NCBI GenBank assembly: GCA_003224085.1
Contig: QHYK01000060.1
Span: 1 to 64,000 of the forward strand
Direction of reading: 5' to 3'
DNA: 64,000 nucleotides
Source of the DNA: Acidobacteriota bacterium
Lineage (GTDB): Bacteria; Acidobacteriota; Terriglobia; Acidiferrales; UBA7541
Shown: one piece after another, positions 8,993-18,314 of the stretch
How positions within the stretch are numbered: the stretch's first letter is position 1
Layout: each line of letters begins with the position of its first letter
The notes under the pieces: generated by a model
What the model was told of the DNA's origin: nothing
What the model saw: the letters and a program-made list of their open reading frames with translations, nothing else
The model's database searches: none
Made by a program: the position numbers and the translations under genes

Positions 8993-10185
8993 CAACCGTT
9001 GAAACCGTAACCGGCACAGAAAAAACCATGGTCCTCAACATGGGACCGCAGCACCCTTCCACGCACGGCGTGCTACGCATTGTGCTGGAGCTCGATGGCG
9101 AAACGGTGGTGAAGGCGGTTCCCGACCTCGGTTATCTGCACACGGGCATCGAAAAATCCTGCGAAGACAAGACTTATTCGCAAGTCATCACGCTCACCGA
9201 CCGCATGGATTACCTGAATCCGCTGGGCAATAACCTGGCGTATTGCCTGGCGGTCGAAAAGCTGCTGGGCCTGGAAGTGCCGAGGCGTGCGCAATACATC
9301 CGCGTGATGATGGTCGAGCTGCAGAGGATTTCCTCGCACCTGGTGTGGTTGGGAACGCACGCCATCGACTTGGGCGCGATGTCCGTATTCCTCTATTGCT
9401 TCCGCGAACGGGAAGAAATTCTGAAAATTTTCGAAATGTTCTCGGGCCAGCGCATGATGACTAGCTACATTCGCATCGGCGGAATGGCGCTGGATCCGCC
9501 CCCGGGCTGGCGGCAGGCAGTGCAAAAAGTCTTGGATATGATGCCTAGCCGCGTGGATGAGTACGAGGAGCTGCTCACGCAAAATCCCATTTGGATCCGC
9601 CGCACCAAGGACATTGGCTATATTTCGCCGGAAGACGCTATCGCTTTGAGCATGACCGGCCCGACGCTGCGCGCTGCAGGCGTGCCGTACGACAACCGCA
9701 AAGTTTTCCCGTACTCGAGCTATGAGGAATTCAAGTTTGACGTGCCCACCCGCACGGAATCGGATTGCTATGCGCGGTATCTGGTGCGGGTGGCGGAGAT
9801 ACGCGAAAGCCTGAAAATCGTCAAACAGGCCATGGAAAAAATCACCGACGAAGGGCCCATCAATGCCGAAGCGCCAGGCATCATCCCGCCACAACGCGAA
9901 AAAATGAAGACGGAGATGGAAGCGCTCATCTACCACTTCAAAATTTTCACCGAAGGATTTTCACCGCCGCCGGGAGAAGCGTTTGTTGCCGTGGAATCGC
10001 CACGCGGAGAGCTGGGCTGCTTCGTCGCCAGCGACGGCTCGCCAAAGCCGCTTCGCGTGCATTTCCGAGCTCCGTCGTTCATCAATTTGCAGGCGCTGCC
10101 CAAACTTGTCCAAGGGCAATTAATCGCGGACGTGATCGCCTGCATCGGGACAATCGACATCGTGCTCGGAGAAGTCGACCGGTAG
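8989..10185 (+). CDS. nuoD: NADH-quinone oxidoreductase subunit D (set 1)
   Basis: The 49-kDa quinone-site subunit, 398 residues. It has [13 protein letters not shown] with the conserved His, GYLHTGIEK with the quinone-contacting Tyr, TDRMDYLNPLGNNLAY, and the C-terminal [13 protein letters not shown]. The four-base overlap with nuoC fixes the start. The subunit forms the quinone chamber with NuoB, which is not encoded here. It is distinct from the set 2 copy at 34277-35419 (GYLHRGVEK in the same position). Confidence 0.95.
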   Translation: MTTVETVTGTEKTMVLNMGPQHPSTHGVLRIVLELDGETVVKAVPDLGYLHTGIEKSCEDKTYSQVITLTDRMDYLNPLGNNLAYCLAVEKLLGLEVPRRAQYIRVMMVELQRISSHLVWLGTHAIDLGAMSVFLYCFREREEILKIFEMFSGQRMMTSYIRIGGMALDPPPGWRQAVQKVLDMMPSRVDEYEELLTQNPIWIRRTKDIGYISPEDAIALSMTGPTLRAAGVPYDNRKVFPYSSYEEFKFDVPTRTESDCYARYLVRVAEIRESLKIVKQAMEKITDEGPINAEAPGIIPPQREKMKTEMEALIYHFKIFTEGFSPPPGEAFVAVESPRGELGCFVASDGSPKPLRVHFRAPSFINLQALPKLVQGQLIADVIACIGTIDIVLGEVDR

Positions 10186-10187
10186 CC

Positions 10188-12002
10188 ATGCAACTTTCCC
10201 CCAAACTTTCGGCCAAATTTGAGAAGCTGCAAACCAGCTATCCGCAGAAGCGCAGCGCCCTGATCCCCATGTTGATGTACGCGCAGGACGAAATCGGCCA
10301 CATCAGCGACGAAATGATCGCCGAAATTGCGCGCCGGCTGGACCTCAACAACGTACAGGTCGAGGAAACGCTGGCCTATTATTCGATGCTGCACCGCAAG
10401 CCCATGGGCAAGCATCATGTGCAAATCTGCACGAACGTGGCGTGCATGCTGAAGGGCGGCTACGAAATCCTCGAGCGCGCGAAGAAACGCTTGGAGATTG
10501 GCCACAAGGAGACCACGCAGGACGGCGTATTTTCTCTTGAAGAAGTCGAGTGCATTGGTGCGTGCACCGGCGCGCCCGCCATGCAAGTGAATTACGACTT
10601 CTACGAAAATCTGACACCGCTGAAATTCGACCGTATTATCGAGGAGTTGGACAACGGAAAGCGCCCCGAGCCTGAGCCCGTGACTTCCGGCGCGCTGCAT
10701 GACCGCAACGTCCTCGAGACGCCGCTCATCAGCCGCCACTGGGGCATGAAGGATTCACACAAGCTGGAGGTCTCCGTGATGCAGGGCGGCTACAAAGCGC
10801 TCGAAAAAGCGCTGAAGGAAATGACGCCGGACTCCATCATCGAAGAGGTGAAGAAATCCAATCTGCGCGGGCGCGGCGGAGCGGGCTTCCCCACCGGAAT
10901 GAAATGGTCGTTCGTGCCGAAAGATTCCCCGAAGGCGAGATACGTAATTTGCAACGCCGATGAGAGTGAGCCGGGAACTTGCAAAGACCGGCCGCTGATG
11001 GAAATGGATCCGCACCAGTTGATCGAAGGCATGGTGATCGCCGGCCGCGCCATCAATTCGCACCAAGGATTCATTTATATTCGCGGGGAATACCGCTACG
11101 TGCTGAACATCGTGGACGCCGCTATCGCCGAAGCCTATAACGCAGGCTGCCTCGGAAAGAATATTCTGGGCACGGGATTTGATTTTGATTTGCTGATTCA
11201 CACTGGCGCTGGCGCGTATGAATGTGGCGAAGAGTCAGCGCTGATGGAATCGCTCGAAGGCAAACGCGGCTACCCGCGCATCAAGCCCCCATTTCCCGCC
11301 GTTGTTGGGCTGTACGGCTGTCCGACAATTATCAATAACGTGGAGACCCTCAGCGCGGTCCCCTCCATCATCCGCGAAGGCGGCGAAGCTTACGCCAACT
11401 GCGGCACACCGAAAAATGGCGGAACGCGCTTGCTTTGTGTCGCCGGGCACGTGCGAAAGCCTGGGATATACGAAATCCCCCTCGGGATGAACATGAAGAA
11501 GTTCATTTACGAAGTGGCCGGCGGAGTCCCGGACGGAAAAAAACTGAAAGCCGTGATTCCCGGAGGCAGCTCCTGCCCGCTGCTGACCGCGGACGAAATT
11601 GACATCCCCATGGATTACGATTCGCTGGCCAAAGCCGGCTCGATGCTCGGCTCCGGCGGCATGGTGGTGATGGACGAAGACACCTGTATGGTGGACATGG
11701 CGCGGCGCATCATGCACTTTTACGCGCATGAATCGTGCGGGTGGTGCATCCCCTGCCGCGAAGGAACCTCCTGGCTGCGCAAAACGCTCGAGCGTTTTCA
11801 CGCGGGGCTTGGGCGCGAGGAAGACATTGACCTCATTGCGGACCTCGCGAAAAACATGCTTGGCCGCACGTTCTGCCCGCTCGGCGACGCGGCCGCCATG
11901 CCGACCATCAGCATCATGAAAAAATGGCGCGGCGAGTTTGAGGATCATCTAAAAGGGCGTTGCGCTTACAAATCCGCGGGAGCGCTGGTTGGGGCAAGGT
12001 AA
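10188..12002 (+). CDS. nuoEF: Fused NADH-quinone oxidoreductase subunits E and F
   Basis: One uninterrupted 604-residue frame holds both NADH-input subunits. Residues 1-165 are NuoE (thioredoxin-like [2Fe-2S], N1a) with C81, C86, C122 and C126 (CTNVAC, CIGAC). A linker near 155-185 rich in Pro and Glu leads to NuoF: NLRGRGGAGFPTG for FMN/NADH at about 226-237, the TGAGAYECGEESAL loop, an SLBB segment, and the N3 [4Fe-4S] ligands C517, C520, C523 and C563 (CGWCIPC, FCPLGD). An internal ATG exists before NuoF (MKDSHKLEV) but no stop separates the parts. ATG 10188 lies two bases after the nuoD stop. Confidence 0.92.
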   Translation: MQLSPKLSAKFEKLQTSYPQKRSALIPMLMYAQDEIGHISDEMIAEIARRLDLNNVQVEETLAYYSMLHRKPMGKHHVQICTNVACMLKGGYEILERAKKRLEIGHKETTQDGVFSLEEVECIGACTGAPAMQVNYDFYENLTPLKFDRIIEELDNGKRPEPEPVTSGALHDRNVLETPLISRHWGMKDSHKLEVSVMQGGYKALEKALKEMTPDSIIEEVKKSNLRGRGGAGFPTGMKWSFVPKDSPKARYVICNADESEPGTCKDRPLMEMDPHQLIEGMVIAGRAINSHQGFIYIRGEYRYVLNIVDAAIAEAYNAGCLGKNILGTGFDFDLLIHTGAGAYECGEESALMESLEGKRGYPRIKPPFPAVVGLYGCPTIINNVETLSAVPSIIREGGEAYANCGTPKNGGTRLLCVAGHVRKPGIYEIPLGMNMKKFIYEVAGGVPDGKKLKAVIPGGSSCPLLTADEIDIPMDYDSLAKAGSMLGSGGMVVMDEDTCMVDMARRIMHFYAHESCGWCIPCREGTSWLRKTLERFHAGLGREEDIDLIADLAKNMLGRTFCPLGDAAAMPTISIMKKWRGEFEDHLKGRCAYKSAGALVGAR

Positions 12003-12049
12003 AGGGTTTCCGCAAAAGCTAGAAGAAAAAGGGATCGCAATAAAGATCC

Positions 12050-14284
12050 ATGCCAGACCTGAAACTCATCAAGCTGAAGATTAACGACCGCGAAGTGCAG
12101 GTGCCGCAAGGCACGCTGGTCATTGAGGCGACGCGGCGCATCGGGACGGAAGTGCCGTCGTTTTGCTACTACCCGGGGCTTTCGCTTCAAGCAGCGTGCC
12201 GCATGTGCCTGGTGGAAGTCGAGAAAGCGCCAAAGCTGCAAACCGCATGCACGCTGGTGGCCATCGACGGCATGGTTGTCCACACGGACACCGAGCAAGT
12301 CCGCCAGGCGCGCAAGTACATGCTCGAATTCCTGCTGACCAATCATCCACTAGACTGCCCCGTCTGCGACAAGGGCGGCGAATGCGAGCTGCAGGACATG
12401 GTATTCCGCTACGGCGCGGACTCCAGCCGCTTCGTGGAAGAAAAAATTCACCGGCCGGAAGAAAAATGGTCCGACCTGGTTTATTACGATGCTCCACGCT
12501 GCATCTTGTGCTTCCGCTGCGTTCGCGTCTGCGACGAAGGCATGGATGTGAAGGCGCTTGGTGTCGGCATGCGCGGCGCAAATAGCGTCATCATCCCGAA
12601 CCGCGGCGATCACCTCGAATGCGAAGAATGCGGCATGTGCATCGACATTTGCCCCGTAGGCGCGCTGACCAGCGGCGCCTATCGCTACAAAACCCGCCCG
12701 TGGGAAATGCAATACGTCCCGACCGTATGCGCGCACTGTTCGAATGGATGCAAGACCACGCTGAGCGTGCGCAACCACGAAATTTTGCGAGCCAACAACC
12801 GCGACCTGAGCGGCATCAACAAAGATTTTCTCTGCGTCAAAGGGCGCTTTGGCTTCGATTTTACGAACCATCCGGAGCGCACCCGCCAGCCGTTGGTGCG
12901 CAAAGGAGACAAACTACTCCCCGTTTCCTGGGAAGAAGCCGCGCAAGTTGCCGCAACCAAATTGAAAGCCGCGTATGATGCCGGTGGCAAGGACGCCATT
13001 GGCTTCATTGGTTCAAACCGAACTTCGAATGAAGAGAATTATCTCTTGCAGCGTTTTGCCCGCGCCACTTTTGATACCAACAACATCGATCATCATCGCA
13101 CCGCGGATTACGCAGGGCTAGTCACCGCGTTGGGCGGGCAAGCCGCCGATTCCCTTCTCACCATGGAGCAGTTGTACGAATCGAAAGCTGTGCTGGTCAT
13201 CGGCAACGACCCGACCAATCAGAATCCACTCGTGGCCTGGCAGATCCGCAGCGGAATCCGCCATTTCGGCACCAAGCTGTTTCTCATCAATTCGAACGAA
13301 ATCAAGCTGAAGCGCCAAGCCAAGCAGTTCGTAAGAATCGCAGCCGGCCAGGAGCACGCCGTTTTGAAGTGGCTGGCGCGCGAAGAGGGCCAGCTCGCTC
13401 CGGAGCTTGTCGAACAGCTTGTCCAATTGAAAGCCGCTCTCGAAGCGGAGAGTGACGTGGCAATTGTCTTTGGCGCGGAAATCTCCGGAGCAGCCATGAC
13501 AACGCTCGTGGCCTTCGGTTCGAAGCTCCCGGGCAAGACGCGCTACCTGGCGCTCGCCGATTATTCGAATTCGCGCGGCGCGGGCGACATGGGGCTGCTG
13601 CCGGACCGCTTGCCCGGCTACGCGCACGTGGACGACGCCAAAGCACGGGAAGCGTTCGAACAGCTCTGGGGATGCGTGCTTTCTTCAAAACCGGGACTAA
13701 CCGCGCCGCAGATGGTCGAAGCCGCTCAGGCGGGAAAATTGAAAGCGCTCTACGTTGTTGGCGCGAATCCGCTCGCCCATTTTGGCAAGCCCGGCGAGGG
13801 ACGCGGCAAACTCGATTTGCTCATCGTGCAGGAAATGTTTTTGACCGAAACGGCCAAGGTCGCGGACGTCGTTCTTCCCGCGACTTCGGCTTACGAAAAG
13901 GACGGCACCGTCACGAACACTTCGGGCGAAATCCAGCTCCTTCGCAAGGCTGCGGAGGTGATGGGGCCGCGCAGCGATTTCGACCTGTTGCGCATTCTTT
14001 CCCATCAACTCGAAAAACAAGGACTCGGTAAAGCGTTTCATTACAAGACGCCCGGAGCCGTGTTCGAGGAAATTCGCAAGGCCGTGCCGGCCTACAACGT
14101 GCCCCTTGCCGGCTTGCTGACCGGCGGCGCCGAGGCCACGCGCGTGCAATTCGCCCGCAACGGCCACATGCCTTACGACGTCCCTGTAGGGCTGATTCGT
14201 TCCGCGAACGACACGCTTTTCACCAGCGGCACTCTGGGCCGCTGGTGCACCATGATGGAATCCTTGCCGGAGGCGCACACCTAG
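12050..14284 (+). CDS. nuoG: NADH-quinone oxidoreductase subunit G (set 1)
   Basis: The 75-kDa iron-sulfur subunit, 744 residues. N1b [2Fe-2S]: C39, C50, C53, C67. N5: H99, C103, C106, C112. Two [4Fe-4S] CxxCxxC sets at 151-161 and 191-201 in ferredoxin-like order. Then a molybdopterin-oxidoreductase-type domain opened by C227, C230, C234 and C262, the extra N7-type cluster found in some bacterial NuoG. The C-terminal domain lacks obvious cofactor ligands, as usual. A 47-base gap from nuoEF is the widest in set 1 before the membrane-arm genes. Confidence 0.93.
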   Translation: MPDLKLIKLKINDREVQVPQGTLVIEATRRIGTEVPSFCYYPGLSLQAACRMCLVEVEKAPKLQTACTLVAIDGMVVHTDTEQVRQARKYMLEFLLTNHPLDCPVCDKGGECELQDMVFRYGADSSRFVEEKIHRPEEKWSDLVYYDAPRCILCFRCVRVCDEGMDVKALGVGMRGANSVIIPNRGDHLECEECGMCIDICPVGALTSGAYRYKTRPWEMQYVPTVCAHCSNGCKTTLSVRNHEILRANNRDLSGINKDFLCVKGRFGFDFTNHPERTRQPLVRKGDKLLPVSWEEAAQVAATKLKAAYDAGGKDAIGFIGSNRTSNEENYLLQRFARATFDTNNIDHHRTADYAGLVTALGGQAADSLLTMEQLYESKAVLVIGNDPTNQNPLVAWQIRSGIRHFGTKLFLINSNEIKLKRQAKQFVRIAAGQEHAVLKWLAREEGQLAPELVEQLVQLKAALEAESDVAIVFGAEISGAAMTTLVAFGSKLPGKTRYLALADYSNSRGAGDMGLLPDRLPGYAHVDDAKAREAFEQLWGCVLSSKPGLTAPQMVEAAQAGKLKALYVVGANPLAHFGKPGEGRGKLDLLIVQEMFLTETAKVADVVLPATSAYEKDGTVTNTSGEIQLLRKAAEVMGPRSDFDLLRILSHQLEKQGLGKAFHYKTPGAVFEEIRKAVPAYNVPLAGLLTGGAEATRVQFARNGHMPYDVPVGLIRSANDTLFTSGTLGRWCTMMESLPEAHT

Positions 14285-14286
14285 CC

Positions 14287-15519
14287 GTGCATTCTCTCTT
14301 CGCCACAAAGGACGATCTCTACATCACGCTTGCTAAAGTCTGCGTGCTCCTTTTCGTCGTGCTCACGGTGAACGCCTATCTTACTTGGTTCGAACGCAAA
14401 GTGGTGGCTCACATCCAATCGCGCTGGGGTCCGCATCGCGTCGGCCCGCACGGCTTGCTCCAGCCTTTGGCCGATGGCTTGAAGTTTTTTTTCAAAGAAG
14501 ACCCGACGCCCGCGGGCGTGGACAAATTTGTGTACCACCTGGCGCCGCTTCTCGCATTGGCGCTGGCTCTCACCTCTATCGCTCTCATTCCGTTTGGGCC
14601 GGATCCCATTCGATGGCATGGACACGACATTTACCTGGGGATCGCGCCGCTCAATCTGAATGTCGGTATCCTTGCGTTGTTCGCCATCACCGCGCTGGGC
14701 GTGTATGGCGTTGCGCTCGCCGGCTGGTCCTCGAACAGCAAATATCCGCTGCTCGGCGGGCTGCGCAGCTCCGCGCAAATGATTAGCTACGAGTTAACGC
14801 TGACCATGTCCGTGGTGGGCGTCCTGCTGATGGCAGGCAGTTTTAACCTGCGCGATATCATCGACGCGCAGGCGCGCCATCCGGAGCGAGGTATTCTCGG
14901 CTGGAATGTCTGGCCGCAAATTCTCGGCTTCTTCTGCTTCTTCACCGCGGCGGTCGCGGAGACCAACCGCGTGCCCTTCGACTTGCCCGAAGCCGAGTCC
15001 GAACTCGTCGCCGGCTTCCACACCGAATACGCCAGCTTCAAATTCGCGATGTTCTTCATCGCCGAATACACCAGCATGATCACCGTCTCGTGTTTGTGCA
15101 CCATCATGTTTTTCGGCGGCTGGCTTTCTCCCTTCCCCGCTTCCTGGACTTTCACGCATTATTTGCCCTCGGTCATCCTGATTCCCTCCGGTTTGTGGGT
15201 CATCATGGACGGCTTCCACTACGAAACGCTCTTCGGGCGGATCGTTTTGCCCGGCATCGGAACGGCCATAACGGCCCTGGGCCTGGCTCTTATCGTACTG
15301 CCCCACCAGTACAACGAGTTTATCCAGGCGCCGTTCTGGTTCCTTTCCAAGGTTTTGCTCTTCCTGTTCGTTTACGTATGGATGCGCGGGACGCTGCCAC
15401 GTTTCCGCTATGATCAATTGATGGCGTTTGGCTGGAAACTGCTTTTGCCCGCTTCCATCGTGAACGTGATTCTCACCAGCTTCGTGATCCTGGCGAAGAT
15501 GCAATGGGGTCACCCATGA
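14287..15519 (+). CDS. nuoH: NADH-quinone oxidoreductase subunit H (set 1)
   Basis: The membrane subunit linking the quinone chamber to the pump, about 410 residues and mostly hydrophobic. Signatures: WFERKVVAHIQSRWGPHRVGPHGLLQPLADGLK and the matrix-side loop AETNRVPFDLPEAESELVAGF with its conserved acidic residues. GTG 14287, with GGAGG 12 bases upstream, just follows the nuoG stop; ATG 14245 would overlap nuoG by 40 bases. nuoI normally follows nuoH, but nuoJ comes next here (four-base overlap). Confidence 0.93.
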   Translation: MHSLFATKDDLYITLAKVCVLLFVVLTVNAYLTWFERKVVAHIQSRWGPHRVGPHGLLQPLADGLKFFFKEDPTPAGVDKFVYHLAPLLALALALTSIALIPFGPDPIRWHGHDIYLGIAPLNLNVGILALFAITALGVYGVALAGWSSNSKYPLLGGLRSSAQMISYELTLTMSVVGVLLMAGSFNLRDIIDAQARHPERGILGWNVWPQILGFFCFFTAAVAETNRVPFDLPEAESELVAGFHTEYASFKFAMFFIAEYTSMITVSCLCTIMFFGGWLSPFPASWTFTHYLPSVILIPSGLWVIMDGFHYETLFGRIVLPGIGTAITALGLALIVLPHQYNEFIQAPFWFLSKVLLFLFVYVWMRGTLPRFRYDQLMAFGWKLLLPASIVNVILTSFVILAKMQWGHP

Positions 15520-16019
15520 CGGCGCCTCTCCTTGTTTTTTTCCTTCTCGCTGCGCTCGCAGTGATCGGAGCTGTCAGCCTGATTTTGCAAAAGCATCCGA
15601 TTCACAGCGCGCTTTCGCTGATCGTGGTGATGGTGGCGCTGGCCGGGCTTTATTTGTTGATGGGGGCGGAGTTCGTCGCCGCCGTGCAGATCATCGTCTA
15701 CGGCGGCGCTATTATGGTGCTGTTTGTTTTCGTCATCATGCTTCTGAACGCCGGGGTGGAAGAGCACACCAGCCTTTCGAAACTGGCCGGCCCGCCCGGA
15801 TTGCTGCTGGTGGTGGCGCTGGCGGCGTTTGTGGCGGCAACCATCGCGAAGTCCGGCGCAGGCGTGCAGGCCGCCGCGCAAACCGGAGCGCTCTCTTCCA
15901 CCAAAGGCATTTCCGAAATGGTCTTCAAGGATTTTGTTTATCCGTTCGAGTTGACTTCGTTTTTGATTCTTGTGGCCATTCTCGGCGCAGTTGTTTTGGC
16001 GCAGCGGGAGAAAAGCTGA
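15516..16019 (+). CDS. nuoJ: NADH-quinone oxidoreductase subunit J (set 1)
   Basis: A 167-residue membrane subunit with five predicted spans. The third span carries VYGGAIMVLFVFVIMLLN, the family signature (YxGAIMVLFVFVIM) with the pi-bulge glycines. ATG 15516 overlaps the nuoH stop by four bases, suggesting coupling. The C-terminal AILGAVVLAQREK end is typical. Confidence 0.93.
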   Translation: MTAPLLVFFLLAALAVIGAVSLILQKHPIHSALSLIVVMVALAGLYLLMGAEFVAAVQIIVYGGAIMVLFVFVIMLLNAGVEEHTSLSKLAGPPGLLLVVALAAFVAATIAKSGAGVQAAAQTGALSSTKGISEMVFKDFVYPFELTSFLILVAILGAVVLAQREKS

Positions 16020-16020
16020 A

Positions 16021-16323
16021 ATGGTCCCGACGAACTATTACGTCATCCTGAGCGCAATTTTGTTTGGCTTGGGCGTGTTCGCGTTCATTTTCAAACGCAA
16101 CGTCATTACCATTTTCATGTCCATTGAGCTGATGCTCAACGCCGTGAACCTCGCTTTTGTGGCCTTTAGCCAGGCGCTCGGCAAACTGGACGGCCAAGTT
16201 TTTGTTTTGTTTGTGATCGTGGTCGCGGCGGCGGAAGCGGCCGTGGGACTGGGAATCATCATCTTGATTGCACGCAACCGGCAAACGCTCAATGTCGAGC
16301 GCGTGGATCTTCTCAAACTCTGA
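16021..16323 (+). CDS. nuoK: NADH-quinone oxidoreductase subunit K (set 1)
   Basis: A 100-residue, three-span proton-channel subunit. It has the two conserved membrane glutamates (SIELMLNAVNLAF and [11 protein letters not shown]). Start ATG 16021 is one base after the nuoJ stop and gives the standard family length. The stop shares a base with the nuoL start. Confidence 0.94.
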   Translation: MVPTNYYVILSAILFGLGVFAFIFKRNVITIFMSIELMLNAVNLAFVAFSQALGKLDGQVFVLFVIVVAAAEAAVGLGIIILIARNRQTLNVERVDLLKL

Positions 16324-18314
16324 TGCCTGCACATCCGATGCTCGAGTACTTGTGGATTGTTCCGCTCCTGCCGCTGCTCGGCTCGGCGATCAACGGGCTT
16401 TTCGGTGCGAACTGGCCCAACAAATACGTCACCGCGACGGCTATCAGCTCGACGGGACTTTCCTTCCTCTCGACCCTCGAAGCCGTCCGCGAATTTTTCG
16501 ATTACTTTGGACAAAGTCATCAGCCGTTCCGCAAGGAGTTTTTCACCTGGATCACGGCGGGAGATTTCCGCGCTGGCTTCGACTTGCAAATGGACCAGCT
16601 CACCGTCGTCATGGTGCTGGTAGTAACTGGCGTCGGTTGGCTCATCCACATTTACGCTACCGGCTACATGGCGCATGAAGGCGGCTACTACCGCTTTTTC
16701 TCTTATCTGAATTTGTTCATGTTCTTCATGCTCATCCTGGTGCTGGCCGCGAATTACGCGCTGCTGTTTGTCGGCTGGGAAGGCGTTGGGCTGTCGAGCT
16801 ACCTGCTCATCGGTTTCTACTTCCTGAGAGAATCCGCTTCGGATGCCGGCAAAAAAGCGTTCATTGTCAATCGCATTGGCGATTTTGGCTTCATGCTGGG
16901 CATGTTTTTGCTCTTCCGCGCGTTTGGCACATTGGATTTCACGCAGCTCTTCGCCAAAGCGGACTTGTGGCCCAAAGACGCGATGGGGCAGTTTGGCACG
17001 CTGACGATTGCATGTTTGCTGCTGTTCATGGGCGCGACGGGAAAATCCGCGCAGCTTCCGCTTTACGTCTGGCTTCCCGACGCCATGGAAGGCCCAACCC
17101 CTGTTAGCGCATTGATTCACGCCGCGACGATGGTGACCGCCGGTGTTTACGTCGTCGAGCGCTCGCACATTCTGTTCACGCACTCCCCGACGGCTATGCT
17201 CGTGGCCGCCATCGTGGGCTGCGCCACAGCATTTTTCGCAGCGACGATTGGCTTGGTGCAGACCGACATCAAGAAAGTTCTTGCGTATTCCACGGTCAGC
17301 CAGCTCGGCTACATGTTTCTCGCCTGCGGTGTGGGCGCATTCACCGCGGGCATGTTTCATTTGATGACCCACGCGTTTTTCAAGGCTCTGCTCTTCCTTG
17401 CCGCTGGCTCCGTTATTCACGCCATGGGCGGCGAGCAGGACATGAACAAAATGGGCGGCCTCGGCAAGAAGATTCGCTCTACCTACTGGACCATGCTGAT
17501 GGCAACATTGGCTATCGCGGGCTTTCCTCCTTTCGCAGGGTTCTTCTCGAAGGACGCGATATTGTTCTCTGCTTTACAGAGTGCCGGCGGCGGCCGCATT
17601 CTTTACGGCTTGGGATTATTCACCGCGCTGCTCACCGCGTTTTACATGTTCCGGGTGATCTTCCTCACGTTCACCGGAAAGCCGCGGTACGACGAAAAGA
17701 AAGTTCACGTGCACGAATCGCCCTGGAGCATGCTCGGACCGCTGGTGGTGCTTGCGGTCCTCTCCCTGGTCGGCGGCTGGTTCGCATTGCCCACGTTTTT
17801 TCACGGGCCAGATTATTTCGCGAATTTCCTGACCCCGGTTTTCGGCGGCGCGCCGGAAGCGGCGGACGCTGGCGCCGAAGCCGCGGCGCATGCACTCGAA
17901 CTGATTCTTGCCGGAGTGGCCTTTGGTACGGGATTGCTTGGTCTGGCGGTCGCGTATTGGTTGTACGTCAGCAACCCGCGTAAACCGGACGAACTGGCCA
18001 AGTCCATGAAGCCGACGTACACCATGTTGCTGAACAAATATTACGTTGACGAGCTGTACACAGCCGCAGTCGTGCGGCCACTGCTCTGGCTGTCGACCAA
18101 CGTGTTCTGGAAGGGCGTCGATGTCACCGGAATCGATGGCACCGTGAACGGCATTGCTCACGGCACGACAGCCATTGGCGACAGCGTGCGTCATTCGCAA
18201 TCCGGCAACACGCGGAGTTACGCCGTATGGGTCGTGGCCGGCGCGATTGTCGTGCTCGCCGTCATTTTCTTTTGGTCTGGCGCCAGCAAAACTGTTTTGG
18301 GGTTGGTGCGCTGA
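16323..18314 (+). CDS. nuoL: NADH-quinone oxidoreductase subunit L (set 1)
   Basis: The distal antiporter-like pump, 663 residues with about 15 spans. Key motifs are WEGVGLSSYLLIGF with the TM5 Glu, PDAMEGPTPVSALIHAATMVTAGVY around the TM7-8 Lys region, and the DIKKVLAYSTVSQLGYM segment. The C-terminal lateral helix region continues to an anchor span near residue 640. The start overlaps the nuoK stop by one base. Confidence 0.94.
   Translation: MPAHPMLEYLWIVPLLPLLGSAINGLFGANWPNKYVTATAISSTGLSFLSTLEAVREFFDYFGQSHQPFRKEFFTWITAGDFRAGFDLQMDQLTVVMVLVVTGVGWLIHIYATGYMAHEGGYYRFFSYLNLFMFFMLILVLAANYALLFVGWEGVGLSSYLLIGFYFLRESASDAGKKAFIVNRIGDFGFMLGMFLLFRAFGTLDFTQLFAKADLWPKDAMGQFGTLTIACLLLFMGATGKSAQLPLYVWLPDAMEGPTPVSALIHAATMVTAGVYVVERSHILFTHSPTAMLVAAIVGCATAFFAATIGLVQTDIKKVLAYSTVSQLGYMFLACGVGAFTAGMFHLMTHAFFKALLFLAAGSVIHAMGGEQDMNKMGGLGKKIRSTYWTMLMATLAIAGFPPFAGFFSKDAILFSALQSAGGGRILYGLGLFTALLTAFYMFRVIFLTFTGKPRYDEKKVHVHESPWSMLGPLVVLAVLSLVGGWFALPTFFHGPDYFANFLTPVFGGAPEAADAGAEAAAHALELILAGVAFGTGLLGLAVAYWLYVSNPRKPDELAKSMKPTYTMLLNKYYVDELYTAAVVRPLLWLSTNVFWKGVDVTGIDGTVNGIAHGTTAIGDSVRHSQSGNTRSYAVWVVAGAIVVLAVIFFWSGASKTVLGLVR

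Noticed and set aside
9765-10187. Upstream 141 codons of the frame that contains nuoEF
   Set aside because: They lie within nuoD in another frame and have no family character; ATG 10188 right after nuoD is the natural start.
16038-17420. Long minus-strand open frame (460 codons) opposite nuoK/nuoL
   Set aside because: It is antisense to clear nuo genes, rich in His, Arg, Glu and Gln, and has no motif; such frames are common opposite GC-rich membrane-protein genes.
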